NCBI GenBank assembly: GCA_964019695.1
Contig: OZ026525.1
Coordinates: forward strand, 68,865,753-68,929,752
Direction of reading: 5' to 3'
DNA length: 64,000 bases
From: Loripinus fragilis
Lineage: Eukaryota > Mollusca > Bivalvia > Lucinida > Lucinidae
A program made the translations under genes and the position numbers. Below the pieces are notes generated by a model. It was not told the origin of the DNA. It was given only the letters and a program-made list of their open reading frames with translations, and ran no database searches. Below are positions 11,701 through 22,771 of this stretch, one piece after another. The first letter of the stretch is position 1; every line of letters starts with the position of its first letter.

Positions 11701-14700
11701 GTTTCCTGACTGCTACATAGTGCTATATAGAAGCATAACAACAGAGTTTGTCCATATTGACCAACATATTATCGGAAAGTTCCTTGGGGGCACATGACAG
11801 TTTGAATATTAACTCGGACCTAGTATAAACAGACTGGTCACTGACGGAAATAAAACATTATGTTGTCGAGGCTATATTTTAGCGCTATTTACAAGTACTA
11901 CAGCCTATAAAATTGATTCAAAACATACACGAGATTATATGAGGTTACTCCCGGTATGCGAAGCTGAAATATTACGAGTTACAGTAAAAAGAATTGAAGT
12001 TGTTTCATCTTTTTATGTTGATACCTGACGATTTTCGGCTAAAAGTGCCGAAAATAGCTAAAAAGGGTACCTAGGTTTCTTGCTGATGTTCATAAAGAAA
12101 ATTATTTTTCAATAAATATAACGATACAGTCTTAAAGATAGTCTATTGAACCATTGCCTTTTGAAGAAATTTCTAAGATATGCAGAAAAATAACGGAGAT
12201 ATGATTATTTAAACTCCAACACACGTCAGTTTTGAAAGCTCAACCACCCTTGAGCCACGACAACGTATTTCCAATATATACATTTACCTGTATGTAAGTT
12301 ACTAGTCCGTGTTAATTGGGTCCGAGATATTAATCAAGAACGTGTCGATGTTGCGGAGTCTATTATTAGCGACAAGTCATCATATGCTCATGGAATCGAC
12401 GAAGATATGGAAACATGTGAGACCCAAACATCAAGCGACCCCTTAATAACAGAAACAAACATGAACTTACCCAGTGAATCAGACGCCTCAGTCATTATCC
12501 ATAAAGCGGAAATCCATGCAACGAACAGTGCATATTCAGTTCCGTCCTATCAAGAGACCTTATAATATGGATGACACAATTACAAAGGTACACATTCATG
12601 AACCTCCACAATTTTGTGTTTCACATGAACACATATCTTGATCAATCGAGTGTGGCAATAGACTTAAACCCTTATTATCGCTCTCAGAATCTCGCTTAAC
12701 GCAAGCTTCTCGGGACATTAAACAGCCCAAACAATCTATCACTATATCAGCTACCAGTAAAACCACTCAGAAAGAAAACGTAACAGTGAATGATGCATGA
12801 CTGGGACAGAGAAATAGAAAAGTATTAATGTTGGATTTGATGGGTTACCAGAGGCTAGCACTGGAACGGGGTGGCACTTCTTGGTGTAGCCTTCAGATTA
12901 CTCCGATTTGTGCCCTATCTATACACCACAAAGTATAAGTGTACAGGTCAGGTGGAAACTTAATTTGAAAATTTAACTTGAAGTTCATGTCTTAGAAGTT
13001 ATGCATTTCTCAAATGCCATGTCGCCCATGTGCGGGCGAGAAACATGTATTTGTTTATGCCTAAATAAAGCATACTTGACTTGACTTGACTGACTTGACT
13101 AGTGCCGCCTTCCCGTAGCGATGGTGACTTTTCTAAACAATGATCGTCAGCGGGCACATCAAGCGAAACCCCCACAAAGGAACATGTAAATAGATAGGCA
13201 ATACAGGAGAATGTGTCATAAAGGTGTGCTTTGCTTAAGAGACTAGGTCTGTAACTGTGACATTTTTCGAAAAAAAAATTCTTTTTAAATCATTTGTAAA
13301 AATAGAATTTAGTTATGTTTTCAAAGGATCATTGACACTTGCTATGGGTAAATGCCTATGGTTTTCAGTAAAAATAAAAGTTTGTCAATCGTCCCTTTCT
13401 TCACCTTGAAGCTACCCTGACCTAAGTACTTTATGGCTGTGAAATCCGTTTTCGATATTAAATGCTTCAAAGATGTAAAATTTGGGGTAGAACAATCAGT
13501 TTTACATTAAGATATATAGAAATCCGAAAACATTTTTTAAAATATCATCCCCCCCCCCCCCGTGTGCCAGCAAAAGCTTTTGCATGATTATGTGTTACCA
13601 TATTTTACACATTGTATGGAAGTGGCTTGCTGGCACAAGTGGGGGAAAGTTATTCAGCAGCCCAAAAACCCAGGGCCTATGCCCATAAAATGCCTTTTCT
13701 ACCAAGTAAGAAATTAATGACTGTAATGAAGTTCTCAAGAACTAACCTCCTAAATTGCTTTGTACTCTGTGCTAGTTTAACATAAAGTACTTAAAGTTAA
13801 AAGTAGAATTAGCAAGGTTTCATGCATTTTTTCATAAGAAAAAATCTCACTGTTATCAAATGACACATTATTTTGCAAACGTCCTGTACTTATCTATTTG
13901 CATGCTATGGAATTGATCATGCTTTTATTTTCGTCCGCTGACTTCCTTCAAAATTAAGTTTTTAAAAATAAACCAACCAGGACCACCATCAGAGTGTCAA
14001 ACAGTTTGGATCCAGATCAAGACCGACATTCTGTTGGTCTTCATCTGGGTTCAAACTGTTTGCAAAAGGCTATTGGCAGACGACAAAATTATCCACTGGC
14101 ATGCAAAGAGTTATAACAGGTAAATACTTTAGTGTTAAATATATTGTCTCATATAGGGATATACATGCATATGTATACCATAAATATTCGGACACTTTAA
14201 ATACATTCAACATGCTATGCCCTTTAAACAAAACAAAAGTAATATGCAAAAGATCTAGTTAGAACCAGTTTTACTTTCCAATGCTAAATGGGACACTTTC
14301 ATTCCTTCATAAATATGTATTTCTTTTGTTGAGCTTTCAGTTTTGCATTATGTACGGTACATGTAATCAAAAATGTACAGGTAACTTCTAAATTATCTCC
14401 CCAAAACATTTTATTACAAAACATACTTTGTTTTTAAAACAATTTCATCAATTATCATGATTTGTTAATACTCTGCATATGGTATGTTTAGTAGATATCA
14501 CCATGCCTACCAAATAAATCATGAAAACGTGCAAAAATCACTTTTTAAAGCACTTTTTATTGTCATGAAACTTCAGACCCCCTCCCCTTTCTACCCACCA
14601 TAACTCTCGAATGCGTAGAAATTTTGAAAATATTTTGCTAGCTGGCACTTGCCATTAGATGCACCTATTGCACTGATACTACGTGCACCACACTAGAAGC

Positions 14701-17700
14701 TCAAAAGCAGCGTTCTGGGAATCAGAAAAATAGGCGTATAAGGCCCAAACCGTCAATGATCCTTAAATATGTTCAGTACAGCTGAAAACTGCATGGAAAA
14801 GTGAATTATCTTACAAATAGGTGTTTTTGCTCTAGTTAGTCATTATTTACGTCCCTCCAATAATTCTAGACAGTTAATTTTTAACATAAATGCTGTTGTT
14901 TTGATTGTGATAATTTGCTAAGATTTACGAAAATGGTAAAATGTTTACCTGAATTTGAGTATTTTACTGTATTCTTGAAAAAATAGAAACTTTATTTCTA
15001 AAATTTGAAGATCAAAATTTACAGACTATGCAGCTTTAAGGGGATATATCTTCAAAAGCTCGTACTTGCATGATTTTTTTCCTGTATAAACAAAATTTTT
15101 TTTTTTTTATCAAGGAGATGGGTACCTTTGGCCACATTGTTGTATGAACATTTTATACGTCTCACATAGATCTCACATAGATCACTTTACGCCCAAACAT
15201 ACAGCTTTTGCGCAATCCACATCATGCTTATCAGTCGTTCTAGAGTCACTACCTGGTTTGATACCGTTTACAATATTGTGACACGCTTGGTGAACTTTAG
15301 AAAAAAACAGTTGCATGAACATAAACTACAATGATCAGACTACAATATTTAGAAGTATTTTTGCCCAAAATGTACACATTTCTGGTAGAAAAATATATAT
15401 TTACAATTTTTGCTTGTGAGCTTTTCAAGGTCAAAATGCAAAATTGTAAATAATACCAGAAGTACATTATATTTGGGTCAAAATACTTCTAAATATCGTA
15501 GTCAGGTCTTGCAGTTTATGTTCATGCACATCATTTGGGCTATTTAAACCAATAAAGCATTGAATTTCAAAGTATTTTCGAATCACACGATGTTAATTTG
15601 CTAATTGAGTGCCTGACGAACCAATTTTCTGAAATAACTGTAAATAATTTTGAGTCCTTTAGTTTACACAAAGCAGTAAAAGAAATTCAGGTGGTATAGT
15701 GCTTTGTATCAGGAATAAATATGTGTCAAAGGACACGCTTGTTTTTACTTTGCATGATGATATTTTATGGGTCAAAATAATTTCATCTGTCTTGTCACTA
15801 AATATTATAATGATCTTCACATTTGTTTATGCTATGTAGCACCGGACGATAGCAGCCGTCAGGCGATAATTGAAACAAATATTTTGATTACATACTTGAA
15901 TCTATTGTTTACATCGAATCAAAGGCACAAAACGAGTTTAGCATGCTAATATGTAGAGATTTCAATGGCCGCACTTTGAATAAGCCTGATTTTGTGTTAG
16001 ACCACGAATCCCATCATATGAATGCCTTACCTGACGAATACACTCCTGATCAATTTATGAACCGTTATTCACAAGATATAACAATGGGTTATTATTGCTG
16101 GATCTTTGTCAACAGACTGGGGTAGAATTTTGAATGGGAGGGTGAGAGATGACAGAATAGTAGGAAAGTTCATCTTTGTAGGTAACAGAGGCAGTGGTGT
16201 GGTAGACTACGTTTTGGCGTCGTAAGACTTTTTTGAATTTGTTATCACAGTTCAAGTTCATGATCCAAACATTATGAGTGACCATTGTCTATTTAGTTTT
16301 TCTTTTACATTTTGGGATGAACCAATAACAGAATCAACAGTTATGACGCCATTGATGAGAAATTCGTCTGGAAGGCCGAGTTCAAAGATGAATATATAAA
16401 TAGGTTAAATGATGCACATACTACAGAGCAACTGAATTTATTACATGCTAACATTTCATCTTTTGATGAAATGGTACAACTACTTGTCTAGAAGAATTTG
16501 TATCTGTTTTTGATAATGTTTGTTCACCAATTTTAAAAAAGACAAAACAGGGCTCTTCCACTGATTATTCTTCTTTAAGAAAGAAAACTCATGGTTCACA
16601 GAGGAATGTAATGAGAGGAAGCATTATTATTTATACTTTTTAAATAAATAGAGTGAATCAAAAACTTTTGAAAACAGAATAAATATGGTAAGGGCAGGAT
16701 CCAGCTACAAAATGCTACTTAGAAAATGTTGATATGAGTATGATCGTGAAAACATAAATAGATTTGTTACTAAAAATGTCAAACTATACTGAAATATTCT
16801 TAAAAAATTATCCCATGTTGAACCTGCTAATATTCCATTATCAAGATTTGAGGAATATTTTAAATCTGTTAACAAAACATCAGACCCTTTTGATACACCG
16901 GATGAAGATGTGATGAATTTCAATGAAATATATGTAGATGAAAGATTTGGCATTATGTTTTATGAATTAAATGTTGAATTTTCTGAAGAAGAAATTCTCA
17001 AATCCATAAAGCAACTTAAAACAAACAAATCAAGTTGTCCAGATAGTTTAATCAATGTGTTTTTCATTAATGGAAAAAAATGTTTTATTGTCTTTTCTTT
17101 TGAGTCTTTTTAACAAAATCTTTGAAAATGACAGATTTCCAAAATAATTGGTCTGAGGGATACATTATACCTTTACACAAAAAAGGAGCAGGTCTGAAGC
17201 TGAAAATTACATAAGCACAGCACTAATAAATAGTCTAGGAAAACGTTTTACTAGAGTAATTAATTATAGATGTACAGATTGGTCAGAAAAATATTGTGTA
17301 CTGATAGAAGCTCAAGCAGGTTTTAGAGTGAATATGAGTACAGTGGATAATGTTTTTGTTTTACATAGTTTATTAATTCATGTTCTTAACCAGGGTAGCA
17401 AATTATATTGTGCTTTTATCGATTTTACTAAAGGATTCGACTATGTTGTTTCGAGATAACTTATGGTATAAATTGATCAAATTAGGCATTCATGGTAAGA
17501 TATTGAACATCATTAAATCCATGTATTCTGTAGTAAAATCAAGAATTAAGTATGACAATAAATTAGGAACTGAATTATTTTGTAGCCTTGGTGTCAGGCA
17601 GGGCGAGTGGTTATCGCCAATGTTTTTTTAAACGATTTAGAAGAGGGTTTTGCTACCAAGGGATAGTGGGGGCTTAGATGTTGATACCTTTAAAATCTTT

Positions 17701-20700
17701 ATGCTACTATATGCTGATGACATTGTTATATTTTCAACGAGTGCTGAAGAACTTTCAAGTAGGCTTAGATGTATTAGTTAATTACTGCAAAAGATGGAAA
17801 TTAAAAATAAATGTTGATAAAACCAAGATTATGGTTTTCAGAAAAGGTGGTGTGCTTCCAAGAAATCTAACGTTTTATTATAATGGCCAGCAACTTGAAA
17901 TAGTAAATAAATTTCGATATCTAGGTGTTATTTTCACCGCTGGTGGCTCTTTCTCTGAATGTCAAAATACATTAGCAGGACAGGCACAGGAAGCATTTTT
18001 CAGCTTAATAAATACTTGTATAAATTTACTTTTCTCTCACCAAGACACAAGCTTGAGTTATTTGATAAATAAATCTTACCTATGTTCAATTATGGGGGTG
18101 AGGTATGGGTTTTGTTACAAGCAAATGCTATTGAGAATGTGCATTTATAGTTTTGCAAACGATTACTTGGTGCTATGAAGACTACGCAAAATGATTTTAT
18201 TTATGGTAAGTTAGGTAGAACTAGTTGTTTAACAAAAAGGTATATATTGATAATTAAATACTGGTTCAACATATCACTATCAGAGGATGTAAATTATATT
18301 AAATTGGTATATATAATGGTGTTAGAAGACTTGGAATTGAATCCCAATAAGACAACTAAGATAGAAAATAAGCACACCTTCTCTGAAAGATTACACTGTC
18401 CTTATATACCATCATGCATTATATGTAGATTGTATTCTCACGGGCTTTATAGTCTATTGGAGTTCGAATAAAATTATGTTCTGATCTATATTTTAAAAGG
18501 TAACATGTACATGCATACTTTGTTGCTTTTGAAATAGTGAAGATTTGTATAGAGGTTACAACGGTACTATACTTAACAAACATATTTTGATTTTGTTAAC
18601 TTAGGCGATGCCAACTACCTTCAACAAAGGTCTCCTGGCAAACATTGGTGTATTAGAGGCGGCCAATAACAGTCTAGGAGTTTCTTGTTACATCATCCAT
18701 GACGTCGATCTACTTCCGGCAGATGACAGAAACTTGTACACGTGCTCAGACGGACCAAGACACATGTCAACATCCAACAGTAATTATGTGTACAGGTAAC
18801 TATACTCAGAAAAACAATTGAAGGATAATTAGATTCACATTCATCTCTAACATTCAATACAATAAAAACTAATTTAAATATACAAGCAGTTCATGGTTCC
18901 AGATGTCTCCAATCAAAATTGATGTTTTTTTCAAGCCACGCTTCAATGGTTGAAACACCTTACCGATCAAAATGGTTCGTCCGTGTCTTCACTGTCAGCA
19001 AAAGTACCCGTTTAGGGGGTATCCCGAATACAAAGGTTAAAGGTCAAATTGTTTGAAACTGCGTCTGTTGCCATACTTGTATATGATCCGCTTGCGAGGT
19101 GGAAACTATTTCGATGTTTTTTTTTAGATATGATAAGATATTTTTTATTCGCAAAAGGGCTATTGGCCCATGAGCTACACACAAAAATATAACAGTAAAG
19201 TTCATTCATGACATGAAAGCATGCTACTAAGCAATTCTCGTATGACATGTTTTACACCCGTTTATCGCGTCTAGGAGTGATATAACACTATGAAATAATC
19301 AATAAACCATTAGTGGTTTACAGATTTTGCATGTTTCGTAATGAAGTCCAATGTAACGTTGCGTAAAAGGTGACAAATTGTTTACATCTTCACGCCACAT
19401 ATGCTATTTTCAATTAATGCTATTGTCACGTGATAAATAGAATCTAACATTCGTGCGCCTGTTTTATTGATTTTATTAAACTCGTAGCGAAAAGCATATA
19501 ATAGCTCAGCAAACCTCTCATTTTATCTCTTCTCCCCAACTCGTTTAAAAATTCAATAAAACATGAGCGCCCATGTGCATTCATTACTTTATTGTGAAGG
19601 TCTATAATCCTTTGCAAGTATTGTTTTAAATCCCTTAATAAATTCAAAACGGATGATAATGCTGTCTTTCTTTTTTGTGTGTTTCACCAAACTTCTACAT
19701 GTATCAGTTCGTTTTCCTTTTAGGCTTCCATATGTGGGTTATATCGGCGGAGTGATATCGTTTACAGCGACCAGTTACAGGCGTATAAACGGATTCAGCA
19801 ATCTTTATTTTGGATGGGGTGGGGAGGATGATGATTTGAGACAGAGGTACCTGTTTACCCTATAGGGTGAAATCGGACAGTCAGTTTAATTCGGACAGCG
19901 ACCTGGTTTGTTTCATATTTCAATTAATGGAATAAACTATGGATAAACTAAGCGAACAGTGAAAATCTTGATGAGACATCTCATCTGGATTTCCACTGTT
20001 TGCAAATGTATGTCCGAATTTACCTGATGTCCGAAGTTACCTGACTTTACATCTATATTTAGGCACGTTTATTGCTATAGAAATACCATATTTATCATAA
20101 AAAGCACCACAGTCAATTTCACTACCAATTGTAAGGGAAATTCAATATAGAATGGCAAGCAGTGTTTATTCCTATATACTGCACCTTCGTGGTCCAGCAG
20201 GGCTAGCGGACCCAGAAAAAATCTGTCAGGGGATTCTGACAGCGTTTTGCTAAGTCATCAATGTGTTTTACAGAGGGCTGTACGAACCTCCCTCGAGCAA
20301 CAATTGGAATCAATGGGTCCAATTGCTTCTCGAGTGTTTCCGTACCAGTATTTCTAGGGAAACATATAGCCAAATTGGCAATTGTGATTTTCCAGGGGGG
20401 ATCCGGGTCCCCAGTCTCCCCTCTGGATCCACCCATGGATGGATGTCATGTTTGGCCTAGTCTTATTCCTCACCCATACTATGTGTATGCGAACGGCGAT
20501 GGCTCTCGCTTGTCTGCACCTTAGCCTAAGCTACAGAATAAGTACCGAAATATCGTACATGTACACTGGCCCAATTAAGCATGTACTGTAAGTAAGTGAT
20601 AGCTGACTATCATACAGTATGAAGTGGGTCTCTTAATATATTCTCGACCCCTTGTGTTGTTTTCCAGGATACGCTATGCCATGCAGAGGGTCCCTTAATA

Positions 20701-22589
20701 TATAATTGAGCCGTCGCATGAGATTTCCAACAATGTGGTATGTGCGACCAGCAAAGCCTCAGATCAGCCTGCGCATATGCGCAGTCTGATCAGAGCCTTT
20801 GCTAGTCGCTTGAGTATTCTATGATTGTTAAGCATGTCACGGCTCACATAGCAATTGTTTGATACCCTGTATTGTTTTCCAGAATAAAATCAGCTGGCTA
20901 TGCCATGCAGAGGGTCCCTGAAGATATTGGTATATATACAGCGTTGAGCCATGGAGCAGATAAACACAATCCGAGTAATCCTTACAAGTAAGGCCAAATA
21001 ACTCAAAATCTCATTACTCAAACTACCTGCTGAAGTCACAACCGCGTGAATTGTACAAATATGAGACCTGTGCAATTTTGCACAGGTTTCATATGTTGAA
21101 CATTTTCAACGAATGCATTTATATAGGGTAAAGGGTATATTCGGACAGACAGCTAAATTCGGACAGCGACCTTGTTTGTTTCATACATGTGTATTTCGAA
21201 TATTGGAATAAAAAAGATTAACTTGTGAAGTTAGCAAACAGTGAAAATCCTGATGAGACGGCTCATAAGGAGCCGTCTCATCTGGATTTACACTGTTTGC
21301 AAATGTGTGTCCGAATTTACCTGATGTCCAAATGTACCTGTCTTTACCCTATAAACAGCACCGAAGAACGATCAAATTAATCATTCTTTTAAAAATGGTG
21401 TTATCTTATTCTTGAAAATCTTGGTAAAGAACAGCTCGAGCCCCACTCAATATTCATTTAGACGTTTAACCCGTTTAAACCGAATGAAAGTTCCCACCCT
21501 TACCAATTTGAACAGTCCCTTTTCGTTTTCAGGGTTGTTAGATGGAGTCACGGTTTTTCATTTTTATTCAGATTTTAATAGAATTTTCTGTTTGCAAACA
21601 GTGGAGACTCTGGTCAGAAACCGCGTTCTGCACTGTCTGATCTGGTTCTGTACTCAGATATTTTTCTGGTCCGGAATATGAATGGGCCATGAAAACGGTC
21701 CAATGGCCCATGTTCCATTCACTTGCATGCAAAAATCAAGATTTTGATGGGCAATTTGAAATTTTGAGCGGCCATTTGGAAAAAAATGATGGGCCCAAGA
21801 AACCTTAATATCCCCCTTAAAGCAAAATGAACACCAGATTTGAATAGCTTATGTTTAGGACCCAGCCAAAATTGAAATCTGGATTACTCTATATCACTCA
21901 TACATAGTTTTTTTTTCATAAAATGGTTCGGGCCCTGTGTACTGCTTGCTTATATGGGCTAATCTAGTCACATGACGGATACATACATGTACATGTAACA
22001 CTTTCGCGAGAATTTTCATGGAAATAGTGTCCACTTTAAAGACTATTCAATCTCATCTAGTATGTCATACGAGAAACACTTGTGATCATTTCATACAAAA
22101 TTTAATACAGTCGCCAAAGTCTCGTTTAATAAATTTGAGCCTTGGCATGAGATTTCCAACAATGCGGTATGTGCGACCAGTAAAGCCTCAGATCAGCCTG
22201 CGCATATGCGCAGACTGGTCGGAGCCTTTGCTGGTCGCTTAAAAATTCTATGACTGTTAAACTACTGGCCGAGCCTCATTTCAGGTTTCTTAGCTTAAAA
22301 GGAGGCTACACAGGCTCGTCTGAATCTACACGTGTCAAACTACCACATTGTTGGAAATCACGTGTAACGGCTCATTTCATATTCATCGACCACTCATGTA
22401 AGATCCTCTAGTTTTTTTTTCTATTTCAGAGATAAACTGTTATTGAATGCCAAGACAAGAATGAAGCGGGATGGTCTCAATACAGTCAGATATAGACTGT
22501 TAAAGGTAGAGGCACGCCCCCTCTACACTTGGATTTTTGTCGATGTGAATCAATCAAGTTATCACACTGATTCTCTTTTTCCTACTTGA
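5509..22589 (+). CDS. B4GALT: beta-1,4-galactosyltransferase family gene, five exons, 5' part missing
   Basis: Family enzymes are Golgi type II membrane proteins that transfer galactose (in some invertebrate members GalNAc) from the UDP-sugar to terminal GlcNAc or a related acceptor. Five exons, 5509-5714, 18605-18795, 19724-19846, 20883-20987 and 22430-22589 (TGA at 22587), join with phases 0, 2, 2, 2 into one open frame. Motifs in order: VAVIVPYRDREEHL, TTFNKG, CYIIHDVDLLP (the DxD metal site), LPYVGYIGG, FGWGGEDDD, then ALSHGADKHN, whose His matches the third metal ligand, and a C-terminal RPLYTWIFVDV. The Tyr in VGYIGG aligns with the residue whose Tyr form goes with UDP-Gal preference in vertebrate enzymes, so galactosyl transfer is the likelier activity (inference). 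The position matching the vertebrate Met metal ligand is Ala here. Both Cys flanking the DVD segment are kept. The anchor, stem and first catalytic residues are not seen. Which paralogue it is cannot be told. Confidence 0.93.
5715..6940. other. Intron start, no gene recognised
   Basis: Holds a reversed fragment (about 5925-5995) of the repeat found at 24641-25190 and 50309-50780, recognisable by CCTGGGTCAGGTGTGGTACT. A GGTGCAAAT/TTTGCACC-rich segment at 6045-6095 resembles 7470-7530. Nothing else recognised. Confidence 0.5.
6943..7240. mobile_element. ~295-bp MITE
   Basis: GTCATTTGTATCCACTGCTC at 6944 pairs with the reverse complement near 7236 (GGGGTCGTGGATACAAATGA). The arms extend into CCCACCTACGGGG / CCCGTAGGGGGTGGGG. 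The interior is C-rich with several CCCxxCGGGG pieces and no gene. Confidence 0.75.
7643..8147. mobile_element. ~505-bp MITE with ~60-bp inverted ends
   Basis: CTGTAGTCATACCACTACGG at 7644 pairs with CCGTAGTGGTATGACTACAG at 8123-8142. The arms continue inward through GGGTCTCGTCAC and CCGGTGTTA. An inner hairpin lies at 7863-7934 (TTACGGTTTCGTCA with TGACGAAACCGTAA). No coding capacity. Confidence 0.8.
8642..10870. mobile_element. 2.2-kb foldback element with ~600-bp inverted arms
   Basis: The terminal AGTAATGGATGACACTCTGG (from 8644) is mirrored by CCAGAGTGTCATCCATTACT at 10850-10869. The arms 8642 to about 9200 and about 10203-10870 are near-identical in inverse. Each arm is a run of ~111-bp tandem units containing GGGCTATTGGGAAATAACTT (starts near 8895, 9006, 9117, 9231). 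TGTTGGG directly precedes (8635-8641) and follows (10871-10877) it, a likely 7-bp target duplication. The related unoccupied site at 15036-15300 carries the motif once. No ORF for a transposase. Confidence 0.85.
9600..9965. repeat. ATGTGG / CCACAT-rich centre of the foldback element
   Basis: ATGTGGATCCACCACATCTC and variants recur many times in both directions, so the tract can fold on itself at several registers. It is the non-mirrored centre of the 8642-10870 element. Reading frames across it are by-products of the repeat. Confidence 0.7.
11019..12300. other. Intron DNA, little recognised
   Basis: No gene seen. A ~100-bp segment at 11375-11475 (ending AAAGCAACCAGCTCTCTC) resembles 24500-24590 and more weakly 30790-30900, so it belongs to a dispersed repeat. 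Short open frames overlap on opposite strands and show no family resemblance. Confidence 0.45.
12300..13100 (+). mobile_element. Possible 3' end of a retroelement with a (TTGAC)n tail
   Basis: AATAAA at 13064 is followed by CTTGACTTGACTTGACTGAC, an A-signal plus short tandem tail as at the 3' ends of some LINEs and SINEs. About 700 bp upstream an open stretch of ~90 codons without a clear Met reads SYAHGIDEDMETCETQTSSD and ends at TAA 12563-12565; it could be an ORF1 remnant. Family not identified. Confidence 0.35.
13237..15039. mobile_element. 1.8-kb non-coding element with short inverted ends
   Basis: CTTAAGAGACTAGGTCTGTA at 13234 and TACAGACTATGCAGCTTTAA near 15020-15039 are imperfect inverted ends. 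A deleted relative at 46240-46597 shares the first ~90 bp and the last ~270 bp, showing the whole unit is mobile or was once mobile. The interior has no long ORF; an AAACAGT hairpin sits at 13996-14064. A C-run lies at 13549-13561. Confidence 0.6.
13996..14064. repeat. AAACAGT hairpin, copy b
   Basis: GTCAAACAGTTTGGATCCAG opens and GGTTCAAACTGTTTGC closes. Apical arms are AGACCGACA and TGTTGGTCT. Confidence 0.8.
15036..15303. mobile_element. Uninterrupted relative of the TTAA MITE
   Basis: Begins TTAAGGGGATATATCTTCAA and runs through TAGATCACTTTACGCCCAAA to GGTGAACTTTAG, matching in reverse the two flanks of the 8642-10870 insert. It carries GCCCAAACAT where the other copy holds the foldback. 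The right terminal repeat is missing; another MITE abuts. Confidence 0.75.
15308..15537. mobile_element. ~225-bp foldback MITE
   Basis: GTTGCATGAACATAAACT (15310) pairs with AGTTTATGTTCATGCAC (15519-15535). The arms continue through TAGAAGTATTTTG with CAAAATACTTCTA. The centre is AT-rich. Confidence 0.75.
15760..18475 (+). pseudogene. Decayed LINE with endonuclease and reverse transcriptase, same family as 33-35 kb
   Basis: Fragments appear in several frames in the right order. Endonuclease: FICLVTKYYNDLHICLCYV (15780s), ICRDFNGR (15950s), GKFIFVGNRGSGVVDYVLAS (16170-16226) and MSDHCLFSF (about 16275). Reverse transcriptase: EEEILKSIKQLKTNKSSCPD (about 16990), QAGFRVNMSTVDNVFVLHS (about 17310), CAFIDFTKGFD (17410s), GVRQGEWLSP (about 17590), LLYADDIVIF (17703-17732) and WKLKINVDKTKIMVF (about 17797). 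C-terminal: FIYGKLGR (18195-18218). Frameshifts fall near 17445, 17630 and 17755, with in-frame stops. It lies in the first visible B4GALT intron on the gene's strand. Unlike the 33-35 kb copy it retains the endonuclease. Confidence 0.88.
18605..18795 (+). CDS. B4GALT: B4GALT exon (DVD metal-site exon)
   Basis: The exon follows the acceptor TAG at 18602-18604 and ends before GTAACT. In phase 0 it reads AMPTTFNKGLLANIGVLEAA, then CYIIHDVDLLPADDRNLY and CSDGPRHMS. This is the FN(R/K) plus DxD block of the family. It ends with AG of a split Arg codon. It is preceded by a 12.9 kb intron full of transposable elements. Confidence 0.93.
18800..19723. mobile_element. Intron with a second copy of the 290-640 MITE (19262-19600)
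   Basis: AATCAATAAACCATTAGTGG (19298), TAACGTTGCGTAAAAGG and GAATCTAACATTCGTGC (19440) are the reverse complement of the element near the window start. Its last part (19440-19590) carries diverged inverted arms. The rest of the intron shows nothing recognisable. Confidence 0.65.
19724..19846 (+). CDS. B4GALT: B4GALT exon (GWGGEDDD exon)
   Basis: The acceptor is CTTTTAG at 19717-19723 and the donor is GTACCT at 19847. The exon encodes RLPYVGYIGGVISF and then FGWGGEDDDLRQR, the acceptor-binding and catalytic Glu/Asp block. The first Trp of the usual WGWGG is Phe here, while the second, sugar-contacting Trp is kept. Splice phase is 2 on both sides. Confidence 0.94.
19952..20003. repeat. AAACAGT hairpin, copy c (short)
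   Basis: GCGAACAGTGAAAATCTTGA opens and GGATTTCCACTGTTTGC closes around GATGAGACATCTCATC. Flanking bases on both sides (CGGACAG near 19875 and GTCCGAATTTACC after it) also recur around copy d at 21130-21320, so the repeat unit is longer than the hairpin. Confidence 0.75.
20655..20699 (+). pseudogene. Truncated duplicate of the fourth visible B4GALT exon
   Basis: The sequence around TTGTTTTCCAG and TATGCCATGCAGAGGGTCCC is shared with the real exon at 20883. After the acceptor the copy reads RIRYAMQRVP and then hits TAA (20696-20698), where the real exon continues EDIGIYT. Homology ends a few bases before an inverted-repeat element that starts at about 20706. It is a partial tandem duplication that would truncate the protein if spliced in. 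Confidence 0.8.
20706..20846. mobile_element. GAGCCG MITE, copy 1 (internally deleted)
   Basis: TTGAGCCGTCGCATGAGATT opens and CATGTCACGGCTCA closes. It contains CCTGCGCATATGCGCAGTCT. About 100 bp of the right half present in other copies is absent. Confidence 0.75.
20883..20987 (+). CDS. B4GALT: B4GALT exon (ALSHGADKHN exon)
   Basis: The acceptor is TTTTCCAG at 20875-20882 and the donor is GTAAGG at 20988. The exon encodes IKSAGYAMQRVPEDIGIYT and then ALSHGADKHNPSNPYK. The His matches the C-terminal metal-ligand His of the family. A damaged duplicate of the acceptor and the first ~30 coding bases lies at 20655-20699. Confidence 0.9.
21234..21300. repeat. AAACAGT hairpin, copy d
   Basis: GCAAACAGTGAAAATCCTGA opens, GGATTTACACTGTTTGC closes; apical arms AGACGGCTC and GAGCCGTCT. 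Confidence 0.8.
22135..22374. mobile_element. GAGCCG MITE, copy 2 (full length)
   Basis: TTGAGCCTTGGCATGAGATT to ACGTGTAACGGCTCA. Terminal arms pair through CCAACAATGNGGTA / TACCACATTGTTGG. It lies in the last B4GALT intron, 55 bp before the terminal exon. Confidence 0.8.
22430..22589 (+). CDS. B4GALT: B4GALT terminal coding exon
   Basis: The exon starts after CTATTTCAG at 22421-22429 and completes a Lys codon. It encodes RDGLNTVRYRLLKVEARPLY and then TWIFVDVNQSS, ending at TGA 22587-22589. DGLN-x(2)-Y and PLYT-x-I-x-VDV are the typical C-terminal block of the family. No clear polyadenylation signal was pinned down directly downstream. Confidence 0.9.
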
Positions 22590-22771
22590 CAAGCCATCGT
22601 TCCTTGTGATTACATGCCGTCAAACTCGATATCGCATACGCGCCGATGCAACGTCGATGTGTATGCATGAACAACGCAGTTCGGATACTAGTATTAATTT
22701 GCTAATGATACTTATTCGGAATCAGTTCGAGATACTTATATTAATGGGTCTCCACGCCAGAAAAATAATGA

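Noticed and set aside
12330..12565. ~90-codon open stretch as a host exon
   Set aside because: No acceptor/donor pair or family match was seen; a (TTGAC)n tail downstream makes a retroelement remnant likelier.
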